DNA of 64,000 nucleotides from Lumbricus terrestris (lineage: Eukaryota > Annelida > Clitellata > Crassiclitellata > Lumbricidae), in the NCBI GenBank assembly GCA_949752735.1, contig OX457043.1:39621357-39685356 (forward strand). Direction: 5' to 3'. This document shows positions 33,059-45,600 of this stretch, piece after piece; the first letter of the stretch is position 1; the number at the start of each line of letters is the position of its first letter. A model generated the notes under the pieces. The model made no database searches. It saw only the letters and a program-made list of their open reading frames with translations, and was not told the DNA's origin. The position numbers were made by a program, and so were the translations under genes.

Positions 33059-36000
33059 TCAGTTAGAGGTTGCTATGAGAGCAGCGCTTGGCAACGGATG
33101 ATGCAGCTTCCTCAGGTCATCCAACTCTCGAGAAATTACTTCAAGATTCTGAAATGCAAATTCAGAAAATTATTCAACCACTATTTAGTTGCCAATATTA
33201 TTAAATAAATTTGTAACGCGCACAAGGTCACACAGAAATGTGAATCTGAGGCGTGGATAGTCGGCCACCAGAGGAAGATGCAGTTAGAGATCCATATGCT
33301 TGAAAGCCAAGGAAAAATAGTGAGTTTTGAGATGCTTTTTGAAGGAAGTAAAATTGAGCTTTACAGCTTTGATGGTATACTTTAATATTAATAAATCACT
33401 ACTTAACCAAATATGGTTCTACGCCAGGGCTGTACTGGTAAATTTTGAGGTGAGTACACGCTGACCGGGAGAAAAACCCACTTTTTCGGGCAAAAAATTT
33501 CTGGCGGCTGTCCTTCCGGCCAAACATTTACCTATTTTCCCGTCCAAAAAATCTGACGATCATCCGGCCAAAAATTTACCAAATTTCCCGTCCGACCGAA
33601 AAATCTGACGATCTTTTTTTAAAAGTCATCCGGCCAAAAATTTACCCAATTTTCCCGTCCAAAAAAGCTGATGACCTTTTTTTGTCATTTGCTCCGGAAT
33701 TTCTGAAAAATACACCTAAATAGCCCTTTGCCTTTCTCATGCGTATACCCACACGCCCTTTGTGAGGTAAGTATACGCTGTATACCCGCGTATACCCTGG
33801 TTTTTCGCGGTGAGTATACGACGCCGTTTTTTCCCGGAGGTAAGTATATGCCGTATACCCGCGTATACCCTTGATTACAGCCCTGTTCTACGCAGATAAA
33901 CGAGAGACGAAGAATTTCTACCTGCTGAAGATACATAAACGAGAGACGAAGATTCGAAGAATTCCTACCTGCTGAAGATACATGTTCTTCGTCAGCATTT
34001 CCTCAACGACGTTCTGCAGACGTCGATTCGTGTCCTTCAGACTCTCGTCACCACTTCCTCCTTTGTCCATCACAAAGTCCACGACTCGCTTCAGTGGAGT
34101 CATCTTCTCCTGAGTTGTTGGAACTGGATGAATGTGATGACCTAAGATGGCAAAAACCATTTAAAAAACAATCAAAACTTAAGGCTAAACAGTTGACCGT
34201 AACAGAGAACCTAATGATGAAAAACTTAGCATTACAGTAGAAAGAATTCCAAAGCGATCATCACAGAGAACTTTGGTAGGAAACAGACTCAAAAAACAAC
34301 TTCAGAAAATCACTACAGAGAACCAAAAACTTAGAATTACATAAAATTTACAGTTGAAAGTGACCATCACTTTTTTCATAAAAGCACAACCAATGCAAGC
34401 CAGTGTTTCCCAAAGTGTGTTCCAAGGAAGACAAGGGCTCCGTGAGGAAACTGGATAAAGTGTTGTTTGGGTATGTTGTTATCTTATAAAGCAGACTCAG
34501 GTGAACACAAGGGTTCCAATGAAAATTTTATTTAAAATAATTTCTGAACAAATTGTCATGAACTAAAACTACATATACCTTGATCACTGTGTAAAGAACA
34601 TACTTTTTGGCATGAGCAACAGAATAGTCATTAGGCAAACAGTGAAACAGATTCATTCAGGCATAATTTCAGGGTGACCAGTGCAGTGTAGAGAATGAAT
34701 TATTAACTAACTTCTTCCTTAGCACTAATAATATTTCTCGAGAATTAGTTAGGGGTATTCTAGTTTAGTAGATGTGACACTGAAGAAATAAAAGTGACAT
34801 TTGAGGTAAAATAAATTCAAGTTTTACCAGTATGGTCCAGAATAGTTAAAGTTCTGAAGTATGAGAGCATGAGTATGAGAGTGAAGAGCTACGTTGCAAT
34901 GTGATGAGTGATGTCGCATCCAAGACATAGATAGTTAAAAATAATGGTCAAAATTCAATGAATGAGGATGGACAGTGGAAAAGTCGGCTGCTGTTGACTT
35001 TATTAAGAATATTTGAATCACTGCATCACTTGTGGATTTAACTAGACATCCAAATCAAACAGCATGTACTGTGTGAATTCTACATGGACTCAAGCTGATT
35101 TACAATTTATGAATATTGCACAGCAAAATGAATGAAAATCTCTAAATAGATTAAAAAGTTGATGCCAGTTTATCCTATTCAGTGACTTGTTACAATCCTG
35201 CATTTGGTATCATGAAGTCAATAAGCAGAAATTCTACGAGAAGAACAAAAGCAAAAAAGGTAACACTGTTTAGGCGAGTGTGGAATGCATCTCCAATAAT
35301 TAATTCTTCTGATTAGGAATTTACAAATAGAAATGATGAAATAAAGAGGCATGACCAGATCTATTGTCAGCTGAGAAGTGGTCAATTAGAGCCGTCTTCT
35401 CAATCAGATCCTCTGCCATTGCTGCATTACTTGACTCCAGGTGTGACACCTGCGAATATATAAAACAATTATTTCATCATTATTTTATTATCACTATTAC
35501 TTTACGTGTAATACAATGTCAAGAACAAGAAATGATGCTGAATGTGCATAATGGGCAATTTTAATAGTTCTGCAAAGTGAATGCAAAGTGTCTGGAGTTT
35601 GACATACAGTGCATAAGTGATGACAGGGATTACATCAATATAGATAATTAATGAGGTCATGCAGCCACATTGTAGCAAGGGTCTCTAAAGAATTGAGACA
35701 AAGTTTACATACAACAAAAACCCATATCTTCATATCTTCACTTTGGTCTATGCAGAGGAATTTGCTCTTGTCATCCTCTTGTCATGTCACAACATAAAGC
35801 ACACTTCAAGAGGCTTCTGCACCATACCTACAGTAAATATGCAAGTTCAGTAAATCTGAATCTACGGCATGTTTGTAAGTTGAGTAAGCAATCTGTCAAG
35901 GATTAATATGCAGAACGCGTGCTACACAGATCACTACTTCATCTTACAAACATTATGTTCTGCTGTGGGAGACAAGAAAAGCAAGCCTGCCTTCTCTTCA

Positions 36001-36671
36001 AGGATCCACTTCAGCTGTTGCACATCAGCAAGTCGCTTCAACAGCTCTTCATTGTCCTGCTGTAGGTTGACGAAACTACATTCGTCATCAGGAGACTACA
36101 CACAAAAACATCAAATGTTTATTTGAAGTATATTATACTCATACATAGTATAGGCTATCCTAAGACAAAGCATCTGCTTGTCTCCCTGCACTTTGGACGC
36201 GTTTGTTTGCATTTCCTTTAGCCTATTCATTCATTCCTATTCTTCAATACAGTAGTTGCCTGTAATTCCATCACAAGTTGGAAAGTAGTAGGTGGATTTT
36301 CATGCCGTTTGATGTATTTGATACAGAATATAGCCATGTACTGACCAGCAAAATTGCAGAAGAATCAATTAATGGTTACTAAGGACTTTTATGACACGAA
36401 TGTTCTGAAACTTAAAGTTCGATTTTCTCACTTGTTATGATTTTACATATTACAGAATCAAATGAATATAACTTCAATTAGAAGAAAGATATTTTCACTC
36501 TGTCAAAAGTATTTTGAAGCAGAATATATGCAGAATATGATCGAATAAAAAAAGTCAAAAACCAACATGTGACGGGTTTTTACCTCAGTGTCACAAATAA
36601 CAAAGATCCTACTAACCTGGCTAAGAATGTTATCTCTACTGAGTGCACTCGGACTAAGTGAAGAGATCGAA
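33059..36671 (-). CDS. GRIPAP1: GRIPAP1 exons 22-26 with stop
   Basis: Exon 22 36617-36671 (SISSLSPSALSRDNILSQ). Exon 23 35991-36095 (ends QQLKWILEEK) followed by a GC donor. Exon 24 35356-35449 (VSHLESSNAAMAEDLIEKTA). Exon 25 33969-34141 (ends LTKNMYLQQ). Exon 26 33059-33148 (NLEVISRELDDLRKL, stop at 33059-33061), equivalent to human MEVLSQEIVRLSKE. Exon 26 adds a short lineage-specific tail (HHPLPSAALIATSN). The intron before exon 26 contains a hAT MITE. Confidence 0.88.
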
Positions 36672-39600
36672 CTGACAGAAACAAAAGAAGAACATACCCA
36701 ATGACAGAGGTTATACAAAGTCCACTTCAAAATGGTTCATCAAACTTCAAGCAGTTGTATAATTCATGCAATAACGAGTTCACAACTTGCCAGCGTTCTT
36801 CAACTTCAAAGTGCAAAGTTTGACATCATTTCTAACAAAAGCCAGAAAGATGCCAACAGCCATTGTCTAATCTCATCATCAATAAAGTACAGTCAATGTA
36901 CTCATTTTAAAGTCTTGCGAGTCCAAAGTTCATTGTCCAGAACAGCGCATTTGAAATACGTTCTTCTCTTCTAGTAGGATCTGAACCCATGAGCAATCAG
37001 CATAGAAAAACCAATGAAGTCCTTGTCAAATACATTACACAATGTAATGTCACATTACATTACAACCTACATCACTATGAAGTTGGATGATTATTAGATT
37101 GGAATGTAATCATAAAAAGCAACAAAAACCTGCTATCTCCTGATTTCTGTCTTTCATAGAAATTGATTGGTCTAAACAATTCTTCCATCGCTGTAATAAA
37201 AAGAAATCAAGTAAACGTTAAGTCATTCTGAGTCAATCTAAGATGGATAACATCTTACAAAGACGGCTGGAAGGCATTCAGGTTTAAGAAAATGAAATAC
37301 AACAGAAAACCTATGCAAAATTTAAAAGAAAATTCACTAAACAATGCTAATTCTCGCTTGAAAATGCTAGACAACAAGTAATGAGAATGATTCAACCCTG
37401 ATAATGAATCGGTCCAACTATTTAAAACAAGGTCATTCTATGGTCATTGCAAGCAATAAGGCACAATTGCATTCGTTGACACAACTGCGAGCTCTGTATA
37501 AGAACAAAATCCATGCATAATTATAGATTCATATCATTTATTAACATCATGCTTAATCATGATTAATGAACACACCCAGTCTTCATTTCAAATTTCAATT
37601 TACATTTTGTAATGCTGATTATTTAAACTTCATATCCTGGATTATATACACTAATGCCTAATACAATATTTTCTGTTTTCTCAATATCTCATTTTCAGAG
37701 TTGCATCTATAGGTTCTTCAAAGATCTTAACAACAACAGGCACAGTGTCTCCTGTGCCTACTGGATAGAACAGCGTTAATACCAAAAGGTTTCACAAGTC
37801 CGCTCACTCGTTTAAAATGTTAATCAGTTAATTAAGACTTGTTCGATTAATTTCTCTACAAGTTATTTCGTCATTTCAGTGCAAAACAATACACAGTGCC
37901 AAAACAATGATAATGTGAAACAATTTAATGAAAAATTAAGCATCTAAGTAAATATGATGGAAAATTTTAAGATAGAGACAAAATTAACTACTTGCATTTC
38001 ACTAAACACTTACATAACAGTACATCAAACACATAACTGATGTATCACCTTCAGGAAGTACTTACTGACCAAGTCAAGTGACTACATTTAAATTTTTTCC
38101 TTATGTAGCATATGCCAAACCAATCAAATTTCATTGATTAATTAAAGTAAAATTTTGGAGATTAATCGATAAATTTTATTTCAATCAGTACAAGGCTTAA
38201 GCAACATAAAAACAGGTCTACTACGTCAACCGGTAAAATGAAGAATTCTAAAAGCTAGTACTAACACTGTCGTCTGTGCTTAGAATCTGACATGGAATCC
38301 TGCAGTTTTTCTTGAAGTTTGTCTGCTCTCTTGCGTTCAGCTAACAGTTGTCTCTTCAGATCCTTTAGCTGTAAATTCAAAATCACAACTCATAATCCAA
38401 CAATGAATGGCACAAGAGGAAACAACTAATAAATTTATAGATATTTAGATGAAAAGACAGTTTAAATAAAGGTCCAGTATATGGATGAATGAATTAATAA
38501 ATGGATTAATTAATTAATTAATTAATAGCTGAACTTGGTATGGAACACATAAGAAAATCTTAAAAGCAGTGTGAACATGGAAACATTAATCCAGACGTAT
38601 AGCATAAAATAATCTGAAAAAATTTCAAGCTGAAAATTCATTCATTCACTTATTTATGTAGCACCTCTTCAAGAAAACTACTCAGAGGTGCTTCCAACTG
38701 CAGCATGGTGAAAGAGAAGCAGTTTTCAAGTGCTTATAGAATGTGTCAGAGAGTGACCCAGAGAGCTTGCACAGCTCAAGAGGAAGGTTATTCCATACAG
38801 CCGGGCCAACCACGTAAAATGTAACAGAAACAGAATTGAAAACATTTAAATTTACTGTTTTTGATGAACTCAGAAAATATCCCAGCATGACAGCGTATGA
38901 ACTGAAAGACTACATGACACTTCATATCTTTGTATCCAGACTATGACAATAACTTGTGATTATGTTTTTTGGTAGCTATCAAAGAAGAGAAGTCTTGATA
39001 TTTATAATCTATATACTAAAATCATATCTGCATTGCATTGCTTTACTCTTCGACAATGCACACATTGCACAGCTTCACTATTTATGACAACCAACAAATC
39101 TCATTGAAAAGACAAAGGCAGCAACAACTGGGAGAAGCATCAGCCGAATGACGGACAACTAAAAGAACAGATAAATGACTGAACAGATAAATGACTGAGC
39201 AGATAAATGACTGAACAGATAAATGACTGAACAGATAAATGACTGAACAGATAAATGACCGAGCAGATAAATGATTTAACAGATAAACGACTGGCTGTAC
39301 TGCAAAGTACATTGAAAGCAGCACTGTTTAGCACATGTAGCTGATGATCATGAGGCTTGAAAGTCCATACTTACAGCTGTTGCTCCTTTCTTTTCATGCA
39401 ACTTCTTATCTTCCAGTCCATCTTTGATTTCCTGTCAGGGCAGAAAGGAACAATTTTTGCCTAATGCTGCAATATTCAAAAATAATAGGTGGAAATTAAT
39501 TTTAAAAAAATTGCGGATGACGCGGAATTGTGTCCTCTCAGCCTTTTGCGTATTCAAAGTTGAATAATTAACGTAGGTGTAGGCTACAAAGTCCATGGGG

Positions 39601-42600
39601 TCACGAAGTCCAAACGACCCCAAACTTTTTAACTAAAAAATTTCCTGTGCTTTTTGAGTTTTGGCAGTGGCCAATCTATCTGCACTCAGCCTATGTACTC
39701 ACAAAACCTATCGATCTTCGAGCGTCTTACTATATAATTATTATGATTCAATGAAAATTCAGGAAAAATCACAATCAATGTAGGTCCTATTGCCATAAAA
39801 CGAGGTGGAATCGTAGATTTAAATCGGTGGAATTTAGAATTTTAGAATCATTAGAAACTAGAAAATATATTCATCGTCAACATTTTCATTCATTAGAATA
39901 TTTAACAATTTAAAATAGAAAAACTATTTTAACTTTCAGTGGCGGCGCCAGGATTTCAGTTTTGGGGGGGCCGAAGCCTCGACCGAAATCTCATGAAAAT
40001 TTTCCGTTTTCGCCGCCAAAATTTCGTCAGCCCAAAATCGTGGATATTTCACTGTAATTTTTTTTTGAATGGCCCTTTTTTAGGGGGGGCTGAGTCTCTT
40101 GTAGGGGGGCTTAGCCCCCCAGCCCTCCCTAGCGCCGCCATTGTTAACTTTTGACACAGGTAGATTTTTATTTTAAAAATAAATATGACATGACAATTGC
40201 ATGGTGTGTCGCCAAATTTGGTTGCAAGTTTAAGTGTGTTACGAGCAGCGGAAAAAGGTTGAGAACCTGTCCTAGTTAACCTGTACACTGTAGTGTACAC
40301 CTGGCTTCATATGTTTTTCATAGGCCAGAGTTTTGTCATAAATACTCTAAAAACGAAGCAGTGGTCAATCTATCTGCACTTCTCATCCATTTAAAATGCA
40401 CTCACCTGCCGCAGTCGCTCCATTGTCTTTGAATAATCTTTGTTCTCTATCTTCACTGCTTCCATCTCTGCATTCATTACCTGGAAAATAGCTTAGGAAT
40501 ATCATTAACTAGATTCAGATAGCATTTCGATTTAATTTTTTTAATGCCTGTAGACTCAATAATCTTATATTCTGCAGCTATTCACTATAAAACTCACAAA
40601 TTCTATGAATTCCCCATTATGCCTTTCATAACCCAGAGCACAGAGTAGACTGAACGAAGTTCCAAGTTCCTTGACATATAATACATTGACTTTAGGGCCA
40701 CTGTTTCTAAGTTGGAGGACACAAGGGCCCCTTTTTCTTAGTTGAAGGACATTAGAGGGCCACAAGGCTAAAATGTAATTAACTAAAAGCACGTAAAAAT
40801 TGCTATAATTGAATCAAAATAGAATGTTTTATGTTATTTATAGACATCAAAATAAAAATAATTTGTAATAGACAATAATAATGTGTTTTATCCTGTTCAA
40901 ATTGTCAATATTTTATATATTTGTGCTAATTCATTGAGAGATGAGGGCCACTTTTGGCCCGCGGGCCATGAATTGGGAACCACTGCCATAGTACAATTGT
41001 GACCCATCTGACCAAAACCAGGCGTAAGTCGGATTTTGTACAAAATGAGTGTCATATATCTTCTAAAAGAATAAAGTCTCTTCTTTAAAATGACACAAAT
41101 CCTATTGCTATGCCATGTTTCTGTCCAAAGTTATGAGTAAAAATATGGTTCGACCGTCCAAATTACAATTCTGAGAAAAATGCGTTTAAAGTTTTCTGTA
41201 ACTTAGAAATGCAAGATTCTTTAGAACCATGTTCATAATTGAATAAGCTCTGCAACAAATAAACAGATTGCATAGTAGGCTAGAGGGATGTCTGGGCTTT
41301 TCACTGATACCTAATTTATTTTGTTAGCCACATACCGAATATGGCTACCAATGGCGGGAAAGTGGAAAATGGCGTGAAAAGTCGTCGAATTATTTGAACA
41401 ATAAAAACCACAAAATTATCAAAAATATCATTAAAAATAATATTTTTGCAAGATTTTGGTTTTAATGTGTATACAACATATTTATTTATCATTTTCTGTC
41501 AAAAACTAAAAATTTAAAATTTTTTTTTTATACAATTTGGTCATTATCTCAGAAGCGTGTGTTGCGACTTACGCCTGGTTTTGGTCAGATGGGACACAAT
41601 TGTTCTTTACATATTTAATGCTTAATTCTTAAATAAAATCATGATATCAATGAGAATGATAACTATATAAATAAACCGCTATAGTTTTTCTATTTAGAAT
41701 ATAAAAATGCATAATTAATGCTTAAATTGAGACGTAGTTTATACATATCAAAACGGAACAATACTATAGATATTACGTGCATGACAGATGCACAGTTTGT
41801 TAGTACCTCCATCGACTTTGAATGTTGCTCTGAGAGGTTCATCCGGACAATTTCATGCTCCTCTTCTCTCTTCTTCAGAAGACCTTCATAGTCATCTCTT
41901 GTCTGTTCCATCTTCTCCTAAACATGTTAGATAAAAAAAAGCACATAAACTAACGTCCGTCTTACACAAAGAACAACCCAAGCAATTCTTTTCTAGCTAG
42001 AATCAATTACAGACAACCTAGACCACTAATTTGAAACCATTAACTAGACCAAAAACTCGGAAACTAAAAAAGGTCAGCACCTACAGGTAAAATGCCCAAA
42101 TTATGCTTAGCTTATGTAATAAGTAGATCGCATGACATGACAATCGCATTGCTGACCAACAACTCAGAACTGCATTAACTGCAAAATGAATAAATGCACA
42201 CACACACCCACTCACACACACCAATAAACTCCACTTTTATAACCTCTTTTCAATCAAATTGTCACAACAGGGTTTTAACATATGATATGTATTATCTCGG
42301 AGGTCTATGGGTATGAACTAATTAAGTACACTTGATTAGACCTATAGCAGAGACATGCTGCATTTTCATTTTGAATATATAATAAATAATAGCATCAAAG
42401 TCAAGTAGTAAAATACAACAAGAATTCCTAATTACTTATTGCGGCGTATTTATCTATTTATGTAATATCAATTTCGACTGGAGCGAAGCAGCAATGTCGC
42501 AGCCGACCGTACAGAATGGAGAAACCTTGTTGCCTGATGTTCCGAAAGGAACTGTGATAGAGACAGAGAGAGAAAGATGAAGAAGAAGACAAATACTGTC

Positions 42601-45600
42601 AATGATGATCACATAATGAATCTAACCTCTGCTTCCTTGAGACTTCGTTCCAGCCAACTCGTTGCTCCATCGAGTTGCTGTATTGTGCATCTCATCTTTT
42701 CCATCTCCACTCTCAGACCATCCAAGTCAACCACCTTCGCCTGCAACGACAACGTATATCCTAGAAACTTTCACATCAATCATCTCTCTTCGACCCGCAA
42801 TACATCAGATGAAATCAGTTCTTTAAAACACTTGGAAACTGCACAAAGTGTTAGAAACTAACACTGACATGATGTACATCATGCCTACTATAGAAGAAGC
42901 AATAGCGTGCTTGAGTTTAATCCTAATATTTGCAAATAATTATAATTCACTCGCAGGTTGAGCTGCATTCTATTTTACGCATCTACCATGGTGCGTGTCT
43001 CAGTCTCACCTGCTTCCTTCATTCCACTCACCCGGTCATTCCACTTTTGCCCAAAATTCCACACTAGACATTAGCAGTCAGTCAAACTTTCTGGAATAAG
43101 TTCTGTGACAACATGAAACAAAAGCTTCGGCATTTTATCTCTCTGCCTCCTTTCCGTATGTGCTTTAAAAGTATTCAGCTCAATTGTGGTTTTCTGCTGC
43201 CAAGTCAGAAGGAACTCTGACGAGTCTCTGCAGAAGAGGCTCTATATAAATTTACGATTAGAGAAACAATTACCAGAAGACTGCATTGATTGTTGTATGA
43301 TTGATCATACATACATTGAGTTGATTAATTGTTGTATGATTGATCATACATACATTGAGTTGATTGATTGTCGTATGATTGATCATACATACATTGAGTT
43401 GATTGGTTGTTGTATGATTGATCATACATACATTGAGTTGATTGGTTGTTGTATGATTGATCATACATACATTGAGTTGATTGGTTGTTGTATGATTGAT
43501 CATACATACATTGAGTTGATTGATTGTCGTATGATTGATCATACATACATTGAGTTGATTGATTGTTGTATGATTGATCAAACATACATTGAGTTGATTG
43601 ACTTGGTCTGTCAGTTCATTCACACGATCCATATGTCGACTTGACATTATTGTTATCTGCTCCTTGTGTCGATCTGCATCCTGTTGATATTTGATCGCCA
43701 GTTCATCGAGAAGAGTCTTGCGCTTTTCTGCAACCTATACAGAATATCACAAATCGTACAAACATCACACTTCATGAAGCCCTCAAAGTCATTAAGTAGC
43801 ACTACAAATCAGGACATAATCTAATCTAATCTAATCTGGAAACTAATACAAAGGTATCAATCAACGGCCACAGCTCAGCTAAATCGCAAATTCCAAAATG
43901 ACATCATCCATCAGACGGAATGAGTCGAGAGATGCTTGAGGTCCTTGGGATTGGAAGAAAAACTACGGTTGACAATCATTCTAAAAGAGACAACACTTCA
44001 ACCAAAGTGGACAGAAACCAGTCAGTGACGTTCCAGCTCAGGGTACAATGTTAACACCTCAACAGCATACCCTTTTTTTAACATGCCAATGATGAGCTGC
44101 ATTTGCTTCCTAGTCACATTCAGTACACTATTGCCGTCAAATGGTTAAAAGCACAGAAACCATTCCACTTTTATTATTAGCTTACTATGCATACTTTACA
44201 TATGCACTGTGTTTAATTGTGTCAGGTCATGACCTCACCCGATTCGTCTCCTGCAGCGCTAGAATCTGTTTGTCTCGGTCGATCTGAATCGCTAACAATT
44301 GATCCATTGTGTTCGTCTGCGCATCGTTGCTCTCCTGCAAAACGTCAAAGACAACGGACTATGACATCTTCAAATTGTCAACAAAACCTTAGAAAGAATT
44401 TGGTCACATCACAACAAGGTTACAGACAAATAAGATATCTGCTGAGGTCAGATTAGAGTGAAAAATCAATTGAATTGCACAAAGTTTCTGGAGATATCTC
44501 TAAGCTGACCTTCAGCTGAGTCTTGAGGTCATCAATTGTGCTGTTCTGTTCCCTGCTATGTTGGTCCATGCGATGAATGTGCTTCTCCAGTTCTCCAGTT
44601 TGTTCCAGCATCCTCTGTCCGTTTTCCTTTCCACATCGATCCAACTGCTGCTGCACGCTCACCAGCTCACTCTCCAGTCTCGATGAGCACATGCGGAAAT
44701 GCTCAGCACGCTCTTCGGTCGCCTGTGGACAAAAACATTCTTCAAAATATTTACATCAAAATCATTTATTTGAGGATGGAAATGCATGTAGATGCCATGT
44801 GAGGCTAACAAATTTCTGACTACTGGTTGTCTGCTCTGCACAGAGTGAACTTCTTGTTCCCTACGTATGTACTCATACCAGGCGATGACATGCTTTCTTT
44901 TGCTAGCCCTGTGGTTTGGAATAGGCTACCACCATACCTGCGCCTGCTGCCAAGGGTCCTCTCTGACATGTGGTATCGAAATCTTCAAACTGTCCTCTTT
45001 AGCCGATGCTGGGTTGGGAGTGCTTCTGAGTAGTAACCCTTAAGAGGTGCTGTATAAATCCTTAGAATTAATAAATGAATAGCTTAGCCCACTTAGTGTC
45101 ACCAGCCATCAACAGTGACACGATTAGGGAAGAACTAGATCATGTAATGGAGTGGGCCAAACGCTGCAACTTGACTCTCAATCAAAGAAAGACTCAGGAG
45201 ATGGTTGTTCACCGTCCGGGACGAGGAATGCTACAGTTCGGTCCAGCAGAGATTCCGGGTCTTATTCGGGTCCAAAGTATGACGATTTTAGGGGTTGTCG
45301 TGACTGAAAACCTAGGGTTCGAAGCCCATATCAGGCGAATATGCATCCAGGCAAGACAGTCGCTTTATGCCTTGCGAATCATGACTGCACACGGCCTCAA
45401 GGGACCAAGCCTGCATGACGTTTGTAGGATGACCACAGTGGCACGCATGTTATATACGGCCCCGGCATGGTGGGGATTTGCAGGGCAACAGGAACGCGGT
45501 AGACTGCAGGCCATATTGGACCGTTTGATCCGACTGCACTATCTTCCTGAGGACAATCCTACATTCGAGGCTCTGTGTAGCACGGCGGACGGGAGGCTCT

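Noticed and set aside
37690..37770. Extra GRIPAP1 exon or alternative terminal exon (minus-strand frame with VPVVVKIFEEP)
   Set aside because: No donor follows before a stop, and exons 20 and 21 join perfectly without it; the stretch also contains a hairpin (AGGCACAG / CTGTGCCT).
43186..43644. 152-codon plus-strand frame and minus-strand frames through the 39-bp repeats as separate genes
   Set aside because: They are translations of the minisatellite; only the minus-strand exon 15 part matches GRIPAP1.
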